DNA of 64,000 nt from assembly GCF_001279005.1 (NCBI RefSeq), contig NZ_LGCN01000251.1, forward strand, positions 124,001-188,000, read 5' to 3'. The DNA comes from Streptomyces caelestis (GTDB lineage Bacteria > Actinomycetota > Actinomycetes > Streptomycetales > Streptomycetaceae). The notes beneath the pieces are model-generated. The model did no database searches, was not told the origin of the DNA, and saw only the letters and a program-made list of their open reading frames with translations. Below are positions 1-12,810 of this stretch, piece after piece (the first letter of the stretch is position 1; each line of letters opens with the position of its first letter). Position numbers and translations under genes: made by a program.

Positions 1-740
1 TGGGTCGTGGCCGCCGCCTTGACGATGGTCTCCGCCTGTTCGATCTCCTCCTCCGTGGGGAGGTAGGCGCGCTCGATGACCGGCAGCTGGCGGGGGTGGA
101 TCGCGGCGCGGCCCAGGAAGCCCAGGGCGCGGCCGCGCGCGCAGGAGGCGCGCAGGCCGTCCAGGTCGCGGATGTCAGGGTGGACGGACTGGGTGGGCGG
201 GGCGAGGCCCGCCGCCCGCGCGGCGACGACCACCCGGGAGCGGGACCAGTCGAGTCCCGCGTCGTCGCGCACGCCCAGGTCGGCCCGTAGGTCCTCCTCC
301 CCGATGGCGATACCGCGCAGGGACGGGTGGGCGGCGGCCACGGCATGGGCGCGTTCGATGCCGAGGGCCGTCTCCAGGAGGGCGTACAGGGGCAGCGGGC
401 CGCCGCGGGCGGACACGGCGCGTCGGGCGACGCGTACGACGTCGGACGGGGACGACACCTTGGGCAGGCGCAGGCCGGACAGACCGGGGGCGGGCGCGAC
501 GGCCGCGAGGTCGGCGCGGGCCCAGGGGCCGGACAGGGCGTTGACGCGGACGTGGACCGGAACCGGCTGCGGGTCGCGCAGCAGCTCGGCGGTGGCGGAG
601 CGGGCGTAGGCCTTGCGGTCGGGGGCGACCGCGTCCTCCAGGTCGATCACCACCACGTCGGCGCCGGAGGCGAGCGCCTTCGCCACCACGGGAGGACGGT
701 GGCCGGGGGCGTACAGCCAGGTCAGCGGGAAGCCCGTCAC
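1..740 (-). CDS. HpcH/HpaI aldolase / CitE-type CoA-ester lyase (3' end off window)
   Basis: The product is a TIM-barrel lyase of the CitE family, which cleaves or condenses acyl-CoA esters such as malyl-CoA or citramalyl-CoA. The start is GTG at 740, inside a GTGA overlap with the CoA-transferase stop. Visible family marks are DLEDAV followed by a basic stretch near residue 28, a substrate-binding RVNAL, and the metal-binding Glu in LLETALGIE and acidic cluster in IGEEDLRADLG. About 246 residues are present and the C-terminus lies beyond the left edge. As last visible gene of the operon with a CaiB-type CoA-transferase, it probably acts on the CoA thioester made upstream. The substrate cannot be read from the sequence. 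Confidence 0.9.
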   Translation of the reverse strand, partial: MTGFPLTWLYAPGHRPPVVAKALASGADVVVIDLEDAVAPDRKAYARSATAELLRDPQPVPVHVRVNALSGPWARADLAAVAPAPGLSGLRLPKVSSPSDVVRVARRAVSARGGPLPLYALLETALGIERAHAVAAAHPSLRGIAIGEEDLRADLGVRDDAGLDWSRSRVVVAARAAGLAPPTQSVHPDIRDLDGLRASCARGRALGFLGRAAIHPRQLPVIERAYLPTEEEIEQAETIVKAAATT

Positions 741-1942
741 AGGGCTCCCTCCGCGCGGAGCTCCGCGAGGTCGTCGGGTGTGAGGCCCAGTTCGGTGAGG
801 ACCTCCTCGGTGTCCGCGCCGTGCGGGCGGCCCGCCCAGCGGATCGCGCCCGGGGTGGCGGAGAGCCGGAAGAGCACGTTCTGCATGCGCAGCGGGCCCA
901 GCTCCGGATCGTCGACCGTGGTGATCGTGTCCAGCGCCTGGTACTGCGGGTCCGCCATGACGTCCCGTACGTCCTGGACGGGGGCGACGGCCGCCTCCGC
1001 CTTCTCGAAGGCCGCCAGGACGTCGGTGCGGGTGTGCCGGGCGATCCAGCCGCCGACCGCCTCGTCCAGGACGTCCGCGTGCCGGGCCCGGTCCTCGCCG
1101 GTGGCGAACCAGGGCTCGTCGATCAGGTCCGGCCGGCCCACCAGCACCATCACGCGCTCGGCGACGGACTGGGCCGAGGTGGAGACGGCGACCCAGGTGC
1201 CGTCGGCGGTGAGGTAGGTGCCGCGCGGCGCGTTGTTCTGGGAGCGGTTGCCGGTGCGGGGCTGGACGTGGCCCAGCTGGTCGTACCAGGTCGGCTGGGG
1301 TCCGAGCGCGGTGAGGATCGGCTCGATCAGCGCCATGTCGACGACCTGGCCCTCTCCCGTGCGGTCCCGTCCGGCCAGCGCGGTCATGACGGCGTACGCC
1401 GTGGTCAGGCCCGCGATGGAGTCCGCCAGGCCGAACGGCGGCAGGGTCGGCGGGGCGTCCGGCTCCCCGGTGATCGCGGCGAAGCCGCTCATCGCCTCGG
1501 CGAGGGTGCCGAAGCCCGGGCGGTGCGCGTACGGGCCGAACTGGCCGAAGCCGGTGACCCGGGCCAGGACCAGCCGGGGGTTGACGGCGGACAGTTCGGG
1601 CCAGCCCAGGTCCCACTTCTCCAGGGTGCCGGGGCGGAAGTTCTCGATGACGACGTCGGCGGTCCCGGCCAGGCGCAGGAGGGTGGCCCGGCCGCCGGGC
1701 TTGGACAGGTCGAGGGTGATGGTGCGCTTGTTGCGGCCGAGCACCTTCCACCACAGGCCGACGCCGTCCTTCGACGGGCCGTGGCCGCGGCAGGGGTCCG
1801 GTTTCCCCGGATGCTCGACCTTGACGACCTCCGCGCCGAAGTCGCCGAGCAGGGTCGCGGCGAGGGGGCCGGCGAAGAGGGTGGCGAGGTCCAGGACGCG
1901 CAGGCCGGTCAGCGGGGGACCGGAGGGGGTGGGCCTGGTCAT
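737..1942 (-). CDS. CaiB/BaiF family CoA-transferase
   Basis: A class III CoA-transferase of 401 residues, the usual family length. These enzymes move CoA between acids through an aspartyl-CoA anhydride. The N-terminal motif GLRVLDLATLFAGPLAATLLGDF and the downstream EVVKVEHPG are typical, and the likely catalytic Asp lies in FGLADSIAG. The ATG at 1942 overlaps the stop of the preceding DraG-like gene (ATGA), with GGAGG ten bases upstream. Its own stop overlaps the GTG of the CitE-type gene. Pairing of a CaiB transferase with a CitE lyase is known in mesaconate, itaconate and methylmalate catabolism, so activation then C-C cleavage of a dicarboxylic acid is a reasonable inference. Confidence 0.93.
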   Translation of the reverse strand: MTRPTPSGPPLTGLRVLDLATLFAGPLAATLLGDFGAEVVKVEHPGKPDPCRGHGPSKDGVGLWWKVLGRNKRTITLDLSKPGGRATLLRLAGTADVVIENFRPGTLEKWDLGWPELSAVNPRLVLARVTGFGQFGPYAHRPGFGTLAEAMSGFAAITGEPDAPPTLPPFGLADSIAGLTTAYAVMTALAGRDRTGEGQVVDMALIEPILTALGPQPTWYDQLGHVQPRTGNRSQNNAPRGTYLTADGTWVAVSTSAQSVAERVMVLVGRPDLIDEPWFATGEDRARHADVLDEAVGGWIARHTRTDVLAAFEKAEAAVAPVQDVRDVMADPQYQALDTITTVDDPELGPLRMQNVLFRLSATPGAIRWAGRPHGADTEEVLTELGLTPDDLAELRAEGAL

Positions 1943-3381
1943 GGGCGGGTGGCCTCCAGGTGGGTCAGCCGGGCCAGGGTGTCGAAGCCGGTGCCGTGGA
2001 AACCGCCGACGGAGGTGGCCAGGCGGTTCTTCAGCGGGGCCGTCCAGCGTTCGGGGAGCGCGCGGGGCGAACCGGCGAGCAGGGCGGCGACGCTGCCGGC
2101 CGTCGCGCCGTTGGAGTCGGTGTCCCAGCCGCCGGACACCGCACGGCAGATGGAGCCGGTGAAGTCGCCGTCGGCGTGGGTGAGGGCGGCGGCGATCAGG
2201 GCGGTGTTGGGGACGGCGTGCACCCAGTGGTGGGTGGCGGCGTAGGTGTCGTGCAGGACGTCGACGACGGTGTCGAAGTCGGTGTGCTCGTGGGCCAGCC
2301 GAACGGCCCGGCGGACGGCCAGGGCCAGCCGGGAGCGGGGCGGCACGACGGTGAGGCCGGTGCGCAGACAGGTGTGGACGTCGTGGTCGCCGGTGGCGGC
2401 GGTGGCGATGACGGCCGCCGTGAACATCGCCGCGTAGACGCCGTTGGCGGTATGGGTGAGGGTGGCGTCGCGGTGGGCCTGCTCGGCGGCGGCGGCCGGG
2501 TCGCCGGGGTTGGTCCAGCCGTGCACGTCCGCGCGGATCAGGGCGCCGATCCACTCGCGGAAGGGGTTGTGGTGGCGGGCGGTCAGTGGGGGTTCGAGGC
2601 CGCTGAGGAGGTTGCGGTAGGCGACGCGTTCGGCGGTGAAGGCGCGGCCGGCGGGGAGTTCGTCGAGCCAGACGCGGGCCACGTCGGTGGAGGTGAAGGC
2701 GCGGCCGTGGCGCTGGAGGACGAGGAGGGCGAGGAGGGGGTGGTCGAGGTCGTCGTCCTCGGGCATGCCGTCGATGTTCTCGGCGAGGGAGGTCGCCGCG
2801 GAGCGGCGGTTCCAGGGGTACCTGGCCAAGAGGTCCCCGGGGACGCCGCGGGCGGTGAAGTACGTGGTCAGGGGCCAGTTGCCGGTGGCCTGGGCGAGGT
2901 GGCGGATGCCGGTCAGGGGGAGCTTCTCCACCGGTTTGCCCAGGAGGCAGCCGACCGCTCTGCCGAGCCAGGCGGCTTCCAGGGCGGTGGGGTGTGCGGC
3001 TCGGGGGGAAGGCGCGCGGCCCGGCGCTCGCGGGGTGCCGCCGCGCCCGCCCTCCCCCGCTCCCGGCTCCGTCGGCGGTGCGTTGCCGTCCGCGGTGGCG
3101 GGCCAGTGGGGGCACAGGGACTTGATCCGGGGCAGGTCGGTCGGTTCGTCGTCCGACAGGGTGCTGGGGAGGTCGGCCAGTTCGTCGAGGAGGTCGGTGG
3201 CCAGGAGGCGGAGGTAGGGGGAGGCGGGGTGGGGGGAGGCGCCCGCGGTGAGGGGCGCCTCGGGGCCGCCCGCCGCGCGCCATCGGGCGGCGACGGCCGA
3301 GGGCTCGCGGCCGTCCTGGGCCGCCTGGCGCAGTTCGTGGCCGATCAGGTCCTCCGGCTGGACCCAGGTCAGTCGGAGCAT
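1939..3381 (-). CDS. ADP-ribosylglycohydrolase family protein (variant subfamily)
   Basis: A DraG-fold protein of 480 residues with an extra N-terminal region of about 140 residues, including a low-complexity Pro/Arg/Gly stretch, before the catalytic core (AAWLGRAVGCLLGKP). The first metal motif is of the PEDDDLDH type instead of the classical TDDT; the second is GGWDTDSNGATAGS, typical of this subfamily. DraG enzymes are Mg-dependent N-glycosidases that remove ADP-ribose from protein side chains, but this variant subfamily has no certain substrate. The ATG at 3381 has GGGAGG six bases upstream and overlaps the preceding gene by 13 bases; the stop overlaps the CoA-transferase start. Confidence 0.88.
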   Translation of the reverse strand: MLRLTWVQPEDLIGHELRQAAQDGREPSAVAARWRAAGGPEAPLTAGASPHPASPYLRLLATDLLDELADLPSTLSDDEPTDLPRIKSLCPHWPATADGNAPPTEPGAGEGGRGGTPRAPGRAPSPRAAHPTALEAAWLGRAVGCLLGKPVEKLPLTGIRHLAQATGNWPLTTYFTARGVPGDLLARYPWNRRSAATSLAENIDGMPEDDDLDHPLLALLVLQRHGRAFTSTDVARVWLDELPAGRAFTAERVAYRNLLSGLEPPLTARHHNPFREWIGALIRADVHGWTNPGDPAAAAEQAHRDATLTHTANGVYAAMFTAAVIATAATGDHDVHTCLRTGLTVVPPRSRLALAVRRAVRLAHEHTDFDTVVDVLHDTYAATHHWVHAVPNTALIAAALTHADGDFTGSICRAVSGGWDTDSNGATAGSVAALLAGSPRALPERWTAPLKNRLATSVGGFHGTGFDTLARLTHLEATRP

Positions 3382-4550
3382 CCGGGGCCTCCCAGCTCCG
3401 CGAAGGCCCGCTCGTGGGCGCGGCGGCGCTCCACGTCACGCGCGAAGACCTCGCGGGTCACGGCGGTGAGGACGGCCGCCGGTTCCCACAGGTCGAGACG
3501 GCTGGCCTCCGCCACCGTCTTGGCCCAGTCCTCGGGGACCGGCGAGCCGAGCGCGCCGGCCACCGCGCCGGCCATCGTGGCGATGGAGTCGCAGTCGCGG
3601 CCGTAGTTCACCGCGCCGAGGACCGCGTGCCGGAAGTCGCCTCCCGCCACCACCAGCATGCCCAGCGCGACCGGGAGTTCCTCGACGGCGTGCAGCCGGG
3701 AGGGGCGGCGGGCGCCCAGCGACGGGGAGCGGTAGTCGGGGCCCACGGTGTCGTACGGCGTCACCGCCTTCCGCAGCGGACCCAGCGCCGACTCGAAGTC
3801 CGTGTGCCGCGACGCCGCTTCGCAGACCTTCTCGATCGCCTCCCGCGTGCCGTCCTTCGCCGAGGACAGGCACGCGGCGACGACCGAGTCCGCCGTCGCA
3901 CCCGGCGCGCACGCCGCCGCCACGGCCGCCGCGAGGACGCCGGCCGCCTCCCTGCCGTACGACGACTGGTGCGCGCCCGCGACGTCCAGTGCCTCGGCGT
4001 ACGCGGCGGCCGGGTGGGCGGCGTTGACCAGGCCGACCGGGGCCATGTACATCGCGGCGCCGCAGTTGACGATGTTGCCGGCGCCGGCCTCGCGCGGGTC
4101 GACGTGGCCGTGGTGCAGGCGGGCCACGAGCCATTTCTCGGCGAGGAAGATCCGGTGCAGCGGGAGCGCCTCCGCCTCCAGTTCCGGGATCCAGCGCGGG
4201 TTCGTCATCAGGTCCGGGACCAGGTGGTCGGCGACGGCGTAGGCGTCCAGGTGGTCGCGGACCGTCGCGTACACCCGGATCAGCGCGTGGGTCATCAGGG
4301 TGTCGTCGGTGACGTGGCCGTCGCCCTTGTGGTATGGCGCGACGGGACGGGCGGTGCGCCACGCGGCGCCGTTCCACGGGCCGACGACACCGTGTACGCG
4401 TCCGCCGTGGCGCTCGGCGATCTGCTCGGGGGAGTAGCCCTCGACCGGCCCGCCGAGGGCGTCGCCGACGGCCGCTCCGACGAGGGCGCCGGTGATCCGC
4501 TCGTCCAGGGGCAGGCCCCGGCCGCTGTTTTCTTCCTCTTCGCGCGTCAT
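3369..4550 (-). CDS. ADP-ribosylglycohydrolase family protein (canonical metal sites)
   Basis: A 393-residue DraG-like hydrolase. The N-terminal ITGALVGAAVGDALGGPVEG matches the classical start of the fold. The first metal site HVTDDTLMTHAL (TDDT) and the second, NYGRDCDSIATMAGAVAGAL, retain both Asp ligands, with Ser in place of the final Thr. It is therefore probably catalytically competent for hydrolysis of an N- or O-glycosidic ADP-ribose-type bond. Its ribosome-binding site, GGAGGG, lies within the last codons of the upstream DraG-like gene, which ends 7 bases before this ATG, so translation is coupled. Real substrate unknown. Confidence 0.9.
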   Translation of the reverse strand: MTREEEENSGRGLPLDERITGALVGAAVGDALGGPVEGYSPEQIAERHGGRVHGVVGPWNGAAWRTARPVAPYHKGDGHVTDDTLMTHALIRVYATVRDHLDAYAVADHLVPDLMTNPRWIPELEAEALPLHRIFLAEKWLVARLHHGHVDPREAGAGNIVNCGAAMYMAPVGLVNAAHPAAAYAEALDVAGAHQSSYGREAAGVLAAAVAAACAPGATADSVVAACLSSAKDGTREAIEKVCEAASRHTDFESALGPLRKAVTPYDTVGPDYRSPSLGARRPSRLHAVEELPVALGMLVVAGGDFRHAVLGAVNYGRDCDSIATMAGAVAGALGSPVPEDWAKTVAEASRLDLWEPAAVLTAVTREVFARDVERRRAHERAFAELGGPGCSD

Positions 4551-4557
4551 GCCCGAA

Positions 4558-5838
4558 TCATCCCTCCGTCGGGGCCGGTTGTGCGGCTTCCAGGAGCCCG
4601 GCGAGTTCCACCAGGTCCGTGCCGGTGAGCCGGGGGAGTACGCAGCCGGAGAGGGTGCGGCAGCTCTCCCGCCACGTCGCCGGGATCGCGGCCCCGCCGC
4701 CCAGCGCGCCGGTGAGCGCGCCGGCGAGTGCCGGGGCGGAGTCCGCGACCCGGGACAGACAGGCCGCCGCGGGGACCGCCTCCGCGATCCGGCCGCGGGC
4801 GGCGGTGGTGAGGGCGAGGGCGACGGGGACGGTCTCGGCGGCGGCGACGCCGTAGCTGTAGACGTGGTCGACGATCTGGTGCTCCAGCGGCGGTACCAGG
4901 GCGAAGGCGCTGTCGGCGTCCGCCGCGAGCTTCAGGGCGTGCCGGGCGTTGCGGCCGATCTCCGTGTCCTCGGGCAGCTCGGCGCAGGCCGCCGCCACGC
5001 AGGTGTGCGGGTCCGCACCGGTCAGCGCGAGGGAGACGGCGGCGGCCATGGCACGGGCGCCGTGCACGCCGTCGCCGTCCTGGGTGTAGCGGGCGTCGAA
5101 CTCGGCGAGGTCGGCGGCGGCCCGTGGGTCGCCGGGGTGGGCCACGGCCAGGACGCAGGCGCGTACGCAGGCGGCGTCGTCGAAGTAGTGCGGGTTGTCG
5201 TGGCCGGTGGCGGGCGGACGCAGACCGGTGGCGAGGTTGCCCAGGCCGGCCCGGACGGAGATGCGGGCGCGCAGGGGGAGGACGGCGGACTCGGTCTCGG
5301 GGGCCCGTTCGGTGGCGGCGGCGATCTCGGCGGCGACGGAGTTCCAGGTCAGATCGATGGCGGCGCGGGTGCGGCGCTCCCGGCTCAGGTCGCCGAGGGT
5401 GGTGTCGTCGCCGGCGCGCAGGACCGCTTCGGCGGCGAACGCGGCCCACTCGGCGTCGTCGGAGGGGCCGAGGCGGAGGGGCTCGGAGGGCTGGTTGAGG
5501 GCGATCGGGACGGGGAGGGTGGTGGTGGCGTTCTGTTCCGCGAAGGTGTCGAGTTCCCGGGTGAGGCGTCGTGTCCACTCGGGCATGCGGGCGGCTCTGT
5601 GGCGGGCGGCCGGCCAGCCGGCGGCGTCGCCCGCGGCGAGGCCGAGGAGGAGGCCCTCGATTCCCGCCCGCGGCGGGGCGGGACGTTCGGCCCCGGCCTC
5701 GCCTCCGGTCCGGACGGTCCCACCCGCACCGTCCGTGCGGCCTTCGCGGTCGGGTGCGGACGGCCCCCGGGGAGCGGACCCGCCGTCGGCGGCCGCGGGC
5801 GGGGCGGGGTTCTCCGCGGGGGGTGTCGTGGTGGTCAT
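4558..5838 (-). CDS. ADP-ribosylglycohydrolase family protein, degenerate metal sites
   Basis: A third DraG-like paralog of 426 residues, starting at ATG 5838 in an ATGA overlap with the upstream gene. The first 60 residues are Pro/Ala/Gly-rich and precede the core GIEGLLLGLAAGDAAGW. The first metal motif reads GPSDDAEW where active relatives have TDDT, and the second reads SRVADSAPALAGALTGAL where the sister protein has GRDCDSIATMAGAVAGAL. The first Asp of the second site is thus Val. The fold is preserved but metal binding looks impaired, so it may be a regulatory pseudo-enzyme, a partner subunit, or act on another substrate. This is read by eye and needs an alignment. Confidence 0.82.
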   Translation of the reverse strand: MTTTTPPAENPAPPAAADGGSAPRGPSAPDREGRTDGAGGTVRTGGEAGAERPAPPRAGIEGLLLGLAAGDAAGWPAARHRAARMPEWTRRLTRELDTFAEQNATTTLPVPIALNQPSEPLRLGPSDDAEWAAFAAEAVLRAGDDTTLGDLSRERRTRAAIDLTWNSVAAEIAAATERAPETESAVLPLRARISVRAGLGNLATGLRPPATGHDNPHYFDDAACVRACVLAVAHPGDPRAAADLAEFDARYTQDGDGVHGARAMAAAVSLALTGADPHTCVAAACAELPEDTEIGRNARHALKLAADADSAFALVPPLEHQIVDHVYSYGVAAAETVPVALALTTAARGRIAEAVPAAACLSRVADSAPALAGALTGALGGGAAIPATWRESCRTLSGCVLPRLTGTDLVELAGLLEAAQPAPTEG

Positions 5839-6839
5839 GCGGGGGTCTCCGGCGTCAGCAGGTCCGCGATGTCCAGGACGTGGTGGCCCGCCATGGCCGG
5901 CAGGCAGGTGCCGCGGGCCGGGGTGATGGCGGACGACCAGGCCGGCGGGATCGCCGCGGCGCCCCGGGTCGCGCCCGCGAGGGCGCCGGCCACCGCCGCC
6001 GTGGTGTCGGCGTCGCGGCCCATGTTGACGGCGGTCAGGACCGCCTGCTCGAAGTCGCCGTCGGCCGCCGCGTACGCGCCGAAGGCGAGGGCGACCGCCT
6101 CGGGGGCCAGGTCGGTCCACGGGTAGCCGCCGATCACCACCGCCGCGCGGACCGCGCGTTCGCCCAGATGGGCCGCGGTGACGGCGCGGCGCAGTGAGCG
6201 GGCGGTCCAGGAGTCGTCCGGCACCACCGCCAGGGCCGAGGCCACCACCGCGACCACCGGCGCCCCGGCCATCGCCGCCGCCACGCCCGCCGCGACCGCC
6301 TGGCCGCCGTAGATGCCCTCGCCGTCGTGGCTGACCGAGCCGTCGACCGCCGCCAGCCGGGCCGCCTCGTCGGGACGGCCGGCCGCGAACACCCCGTAGG
6401 GCGCCGCCCGCATCGCCAGCCCGTCGCTCCAGGCGTGCCGGTGCTGGGCGGAGACCGGCGCCGCCAGTCCCCGGCGCAGGTTCTCCAGCGTGCCGCGCTC
6501 GCTGAAGCCGGCGCCCCGGAAGGGCCCCTCCGCACGGTCCGCGATCCACTCGTGCCAGGCCGCCTCGACGTGCGCCGGGGTGAGCGCGGAGCCGTGCCGG
6601 GCCAGCAGCAGGCCCGAGAAGATCGCGTACTCGGTGTCGTCCGTGCCCGCCGGACGCTCCGCCACGTATCCCGTGATGCGGCCCCACCGCGCGCGGATCT
6701 CGGAGGGCTTCATGTTCTCGGCCGGGGCGCCCAGCGCGTCGCCGACGGCCAGGCCGAGCAGTGCGCCGCGCGCCCGCTCCCGGCGCCCGAGGGCGTCCCC
6801 GGGCGCGGGGACGGAGGGGATGCGGGCGGTCGGTGCCAT
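5835..6839 (-). CDS. ADP-ribosylglycohydrolase family protein, first gene of the operon
   Basis: A 334-residue DraG-like hydrolase with intact sites: ARGALLGLAVGDALGAPAE at the start of the core, GTDDTEYAIFSG as first metal motif, and MGRDADTTAAVAGALAGA as second. The start at ATG 6839 is chosen because GAGAGGAG stands just upstream; longer in-frame starts lack a ribosome-binding site. This is the promoter-proximal gene of the six-gene operon running to the left edge and is divergent from the VIT-type transporter. Likely cytoplasmic, with no signal peptide. DraG enzymes reverse mono-ADP-ribosylation, but no ADP-ribosyltransferase is visible in the window, so another glycosidic substrate is possible. 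Confidence 0.9.
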   Translation of the reverse strand: MAPTARIPSVPAPGDALGRRERARGALLGLAVGDALGAPAENMKPSEIRARWGRITGYVAERPAGTDDTEYAIFSGLLLARHGSALTPAHVEAAWHEWIADRAEGPFRGAGFSERGTLENLRRGLAAPVSAQHRHAWSDGLAMRAAPYGVFAAGRPDEAARLAAVDGSVSHDGEGIYGGQAVAAGVAAAMAGAPVVAVVASALAVVPDDSWTARSLRRAVTAAHLGERAVRAAVVIGGYPWTDLAPEAVALAFGAYAAADGDFEQAVLTAVNMGRDADTTAAVAGALAGATRGAAAIPPAWSSAITPARGTCLPAMAGHHVLDIADLLTPETPA

Positions 6840-6992
6840 ACGCGGCTCTCCTCTCAGGGACGCCCCCGAGAGGCGCGGAGCCCTTTGCGGATCTGTCCCC
6901 GGTGCGGGGTCCGGCGCAGCCTTACCGCTCTCAGCGTCACCCGGTCGACATCTGCGCGTCCCTCCACACGAACGAGCGAAATCCGCAAAACC

Positions 6993-7011
6993 GCAGGTTA
7001 GCCCAGCCTTT
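6993..7011 (+). promoter_or_regulatory. Candidate iron box (DmdR1/IdeR-type) upstream of the VIT transporter
   Basis: An imperfect dyad, AGGTTAG then one base then CCAGCCT, lies about 90 bases upstream of the transporter ATG, flanked by AT-richer sequence. By eye it matches the actinobacterial iron box half-site TTAGGTTAG at 7 of 9 positions on one side and 5 of 9 on the other. DmdR1/IdeR represses iron-uptake genes and can activate iron storage or export. A role in controlling the adjacent Fe/Mn transporter is inference. Confidence 0.35.
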
Positions 7012-7099
7012 CCTTGCTGGCGGGAAGGAATGCGGAGACATACATTGAGTGTTGTCGAAGAGTAGAACTTGTCCAAAGAAGACTGTGGGGGACACAGGT

Positions 7100-7831
7100 A
7101 TGGCCATCATCGAGACCGAGGCGACGCTGCACGAGGCGCACCGCGACAACCACACGCACCGGGACGTGAACGGCGGCTGGCTGCGCCCCGCCGTGTTCGG
7201 CGCGATGGACGGACTGGTCTCCAACCTCGCCCTGATGACCGGTGTCGCGGGCGGAGCGGTCGGTCAGCGGACCATCGTGCTCACCGGCCTCGCCGGCCTG
7301 GCCGCCGGCGCCTTCTCCATGGCGGCCGGCGAGTACACCTCCGTCGCCTCCCAGCGTGAGCTGGTCGAGGCCGAGCTCGAGGTCGAGCGGCGTGAGCTGC
7401 GCAAGCACCCCAAGGACGAGGAGGCCGAGCTGGCCGCGCTCTACGAGGCCCGCGGCGTCGAGTCCGGACTGGCCCGCGAGGTCGCCCGGCAGCTGTCCAG
7501 GGACCCCGAGCAGGCGCTGGAGATCCACGCCCGCGAGGAACTCGGCGTCGACCCCTCCGACCTCCCCTCGCCCACCGTCGCCGCCGTGTCCAGCTTCGGC
7601 TCCTTCGCGCTGGGCGCCCTGCTGCCCGTGCTGCCGTACCTGCTCGGTGCGAGCAGCCTGTGGCCCGCCGTGCTGCTGGCGCTGCTCGGCCTCTTCCTGT
7701 GCGGCGCGGTGGTCGCCAAGGTGACGGCGCGGAGCTGGTGGTACAGCGGTCTGCGGCAGCTCCTCCTCGGTGGCGCCGCGGCCGGTGTGACGTACGCCCT
7801 GGGCGCACTGTTCGGAACGGCCGTAGGATGA
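7100..7831 (+). CDS. VIT1/CCC1-type Fe(II)/Mn(II) transporter
   Basis: A 243-residue membrane protein of the vacuolar iron transporter family. VIT proteins move ferrous iron or manganese out of the cytoplasm, in eukaryotes into vacuoles and in bacteria presumably out of the cell. Features seen: the first helix around GAMDGLVSNLALMTGVAGG, a second with SMAAGEYTSVASQ (the conserved metal-binding region), then a Glu-rich cytosolic metal-binding segment (residues about 90-150), and C-terminal hydrophobic helices. The ATG at 7100 follows GGGGGA; an upstream in-frame start adds residues not typical of the family. It is divergent from the DraG operon, has a possible iron box upstream and a hairpin terminator directly after its stop. 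Confidence 0.93.
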   Translation: MAIIETEATLHEAHRDNHTHRDVNGGWLRPAVFGAMDGLVSNLALMTGVAGGAVGQRTIVLTGLAGLAAGAFSMAAGEYTSVASQRELVEAELEVERRELRKHPKDEEAELAALYEARGVESGLAREVARQLSRDPEQALEIHAREELGVDPSDLPSPTVAAVSSFGSFALGALLPVLPYLLGASSLWPAVLLALLGLFLCGAVVAKVTARSWWYSGLRQLLLGGAAAGVTYALGALFGTAVG

Positions 7832-7860
7832 TGCGGCTCCCACGTATGCGTGGGGCCGCA
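7832..7860 (+). terminator. Hairpin terminator after the VIT transporter
   Basis: TGCGGC, a bulged T, then CCCACG pairs with CGTGGG and GCCGCA across the four-base loop TATG, beginning at the stop codon. There is no T-tract, as is usual in Streptomyces. Confidence 0.6.
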
Positions 7861-8202
7861 CAAGGAGCCGTTACCAGCTGGTTTCGACCGCATGACCACT
7901 GGGCATGAGCCGTAAGCGCTGTGGGCGAAGAGGCCGGTGGCGTGCCCCGCGGGGCGGGCGAAGAAGCCCTTTCCCGCCATCGGACCGACGGACATCGATC
8001 TGTTCTCCCCGGTTCCCATGGCTTCCGCCGCCAGGCGCGGAACCCCGCCGCGATCCATGTGGTGTCCGCATGCTGGAACGGAGTGTCCCGGTTCACGAGA
8101 ACCGCTCCATCATGTAACCTGCACGAAATTTCGCACCACGCAGAGGGCCAACGTCGTCCCTCGGCACTTGCCACATGCCACATGACGACGACGGGAGAGC
8201 CG
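7861..8202 (+). other. Leader/promoter region of gltB without a supported gene
   Basis: This 342-base stretch between the VIT terminator and the gltB start holds no open frame with a credible ribosome-binding site and family resemblance. Its last 100 bases are AT-richer and contain the GlnR-like motif at 8114-8129. I could not identify a known riboswitch fold in it. It most likely carries the gltBD promoter. Confidence 0.5.
8114..8129 (+). promoter_or_regulatory. Candidate GlnR box upstream of gltB
   Basis: GTAAC, six bases, then GAAAT matches the half-element gTnAC-n6-GaAAC of the actinomycete GlnR box, and lies 74 bases before the gltB ATG. GlnR is the global nitrogen regulator of Streptomyces. 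A second half-element is not evident, so this is a candidate only. Confidence 0.35.

Positions 8203-12802
<4,600 letters not shown>

Positions 12803-12810
<8 letters not shown>

Noticed and set aside
7023..7060. SigR-like promoter GGAAT-N19-GTT upstream of the VIT gene
   Set aside because: The spacer is one base longer than the usual 18, and the first G is missing. Too weak to claim.
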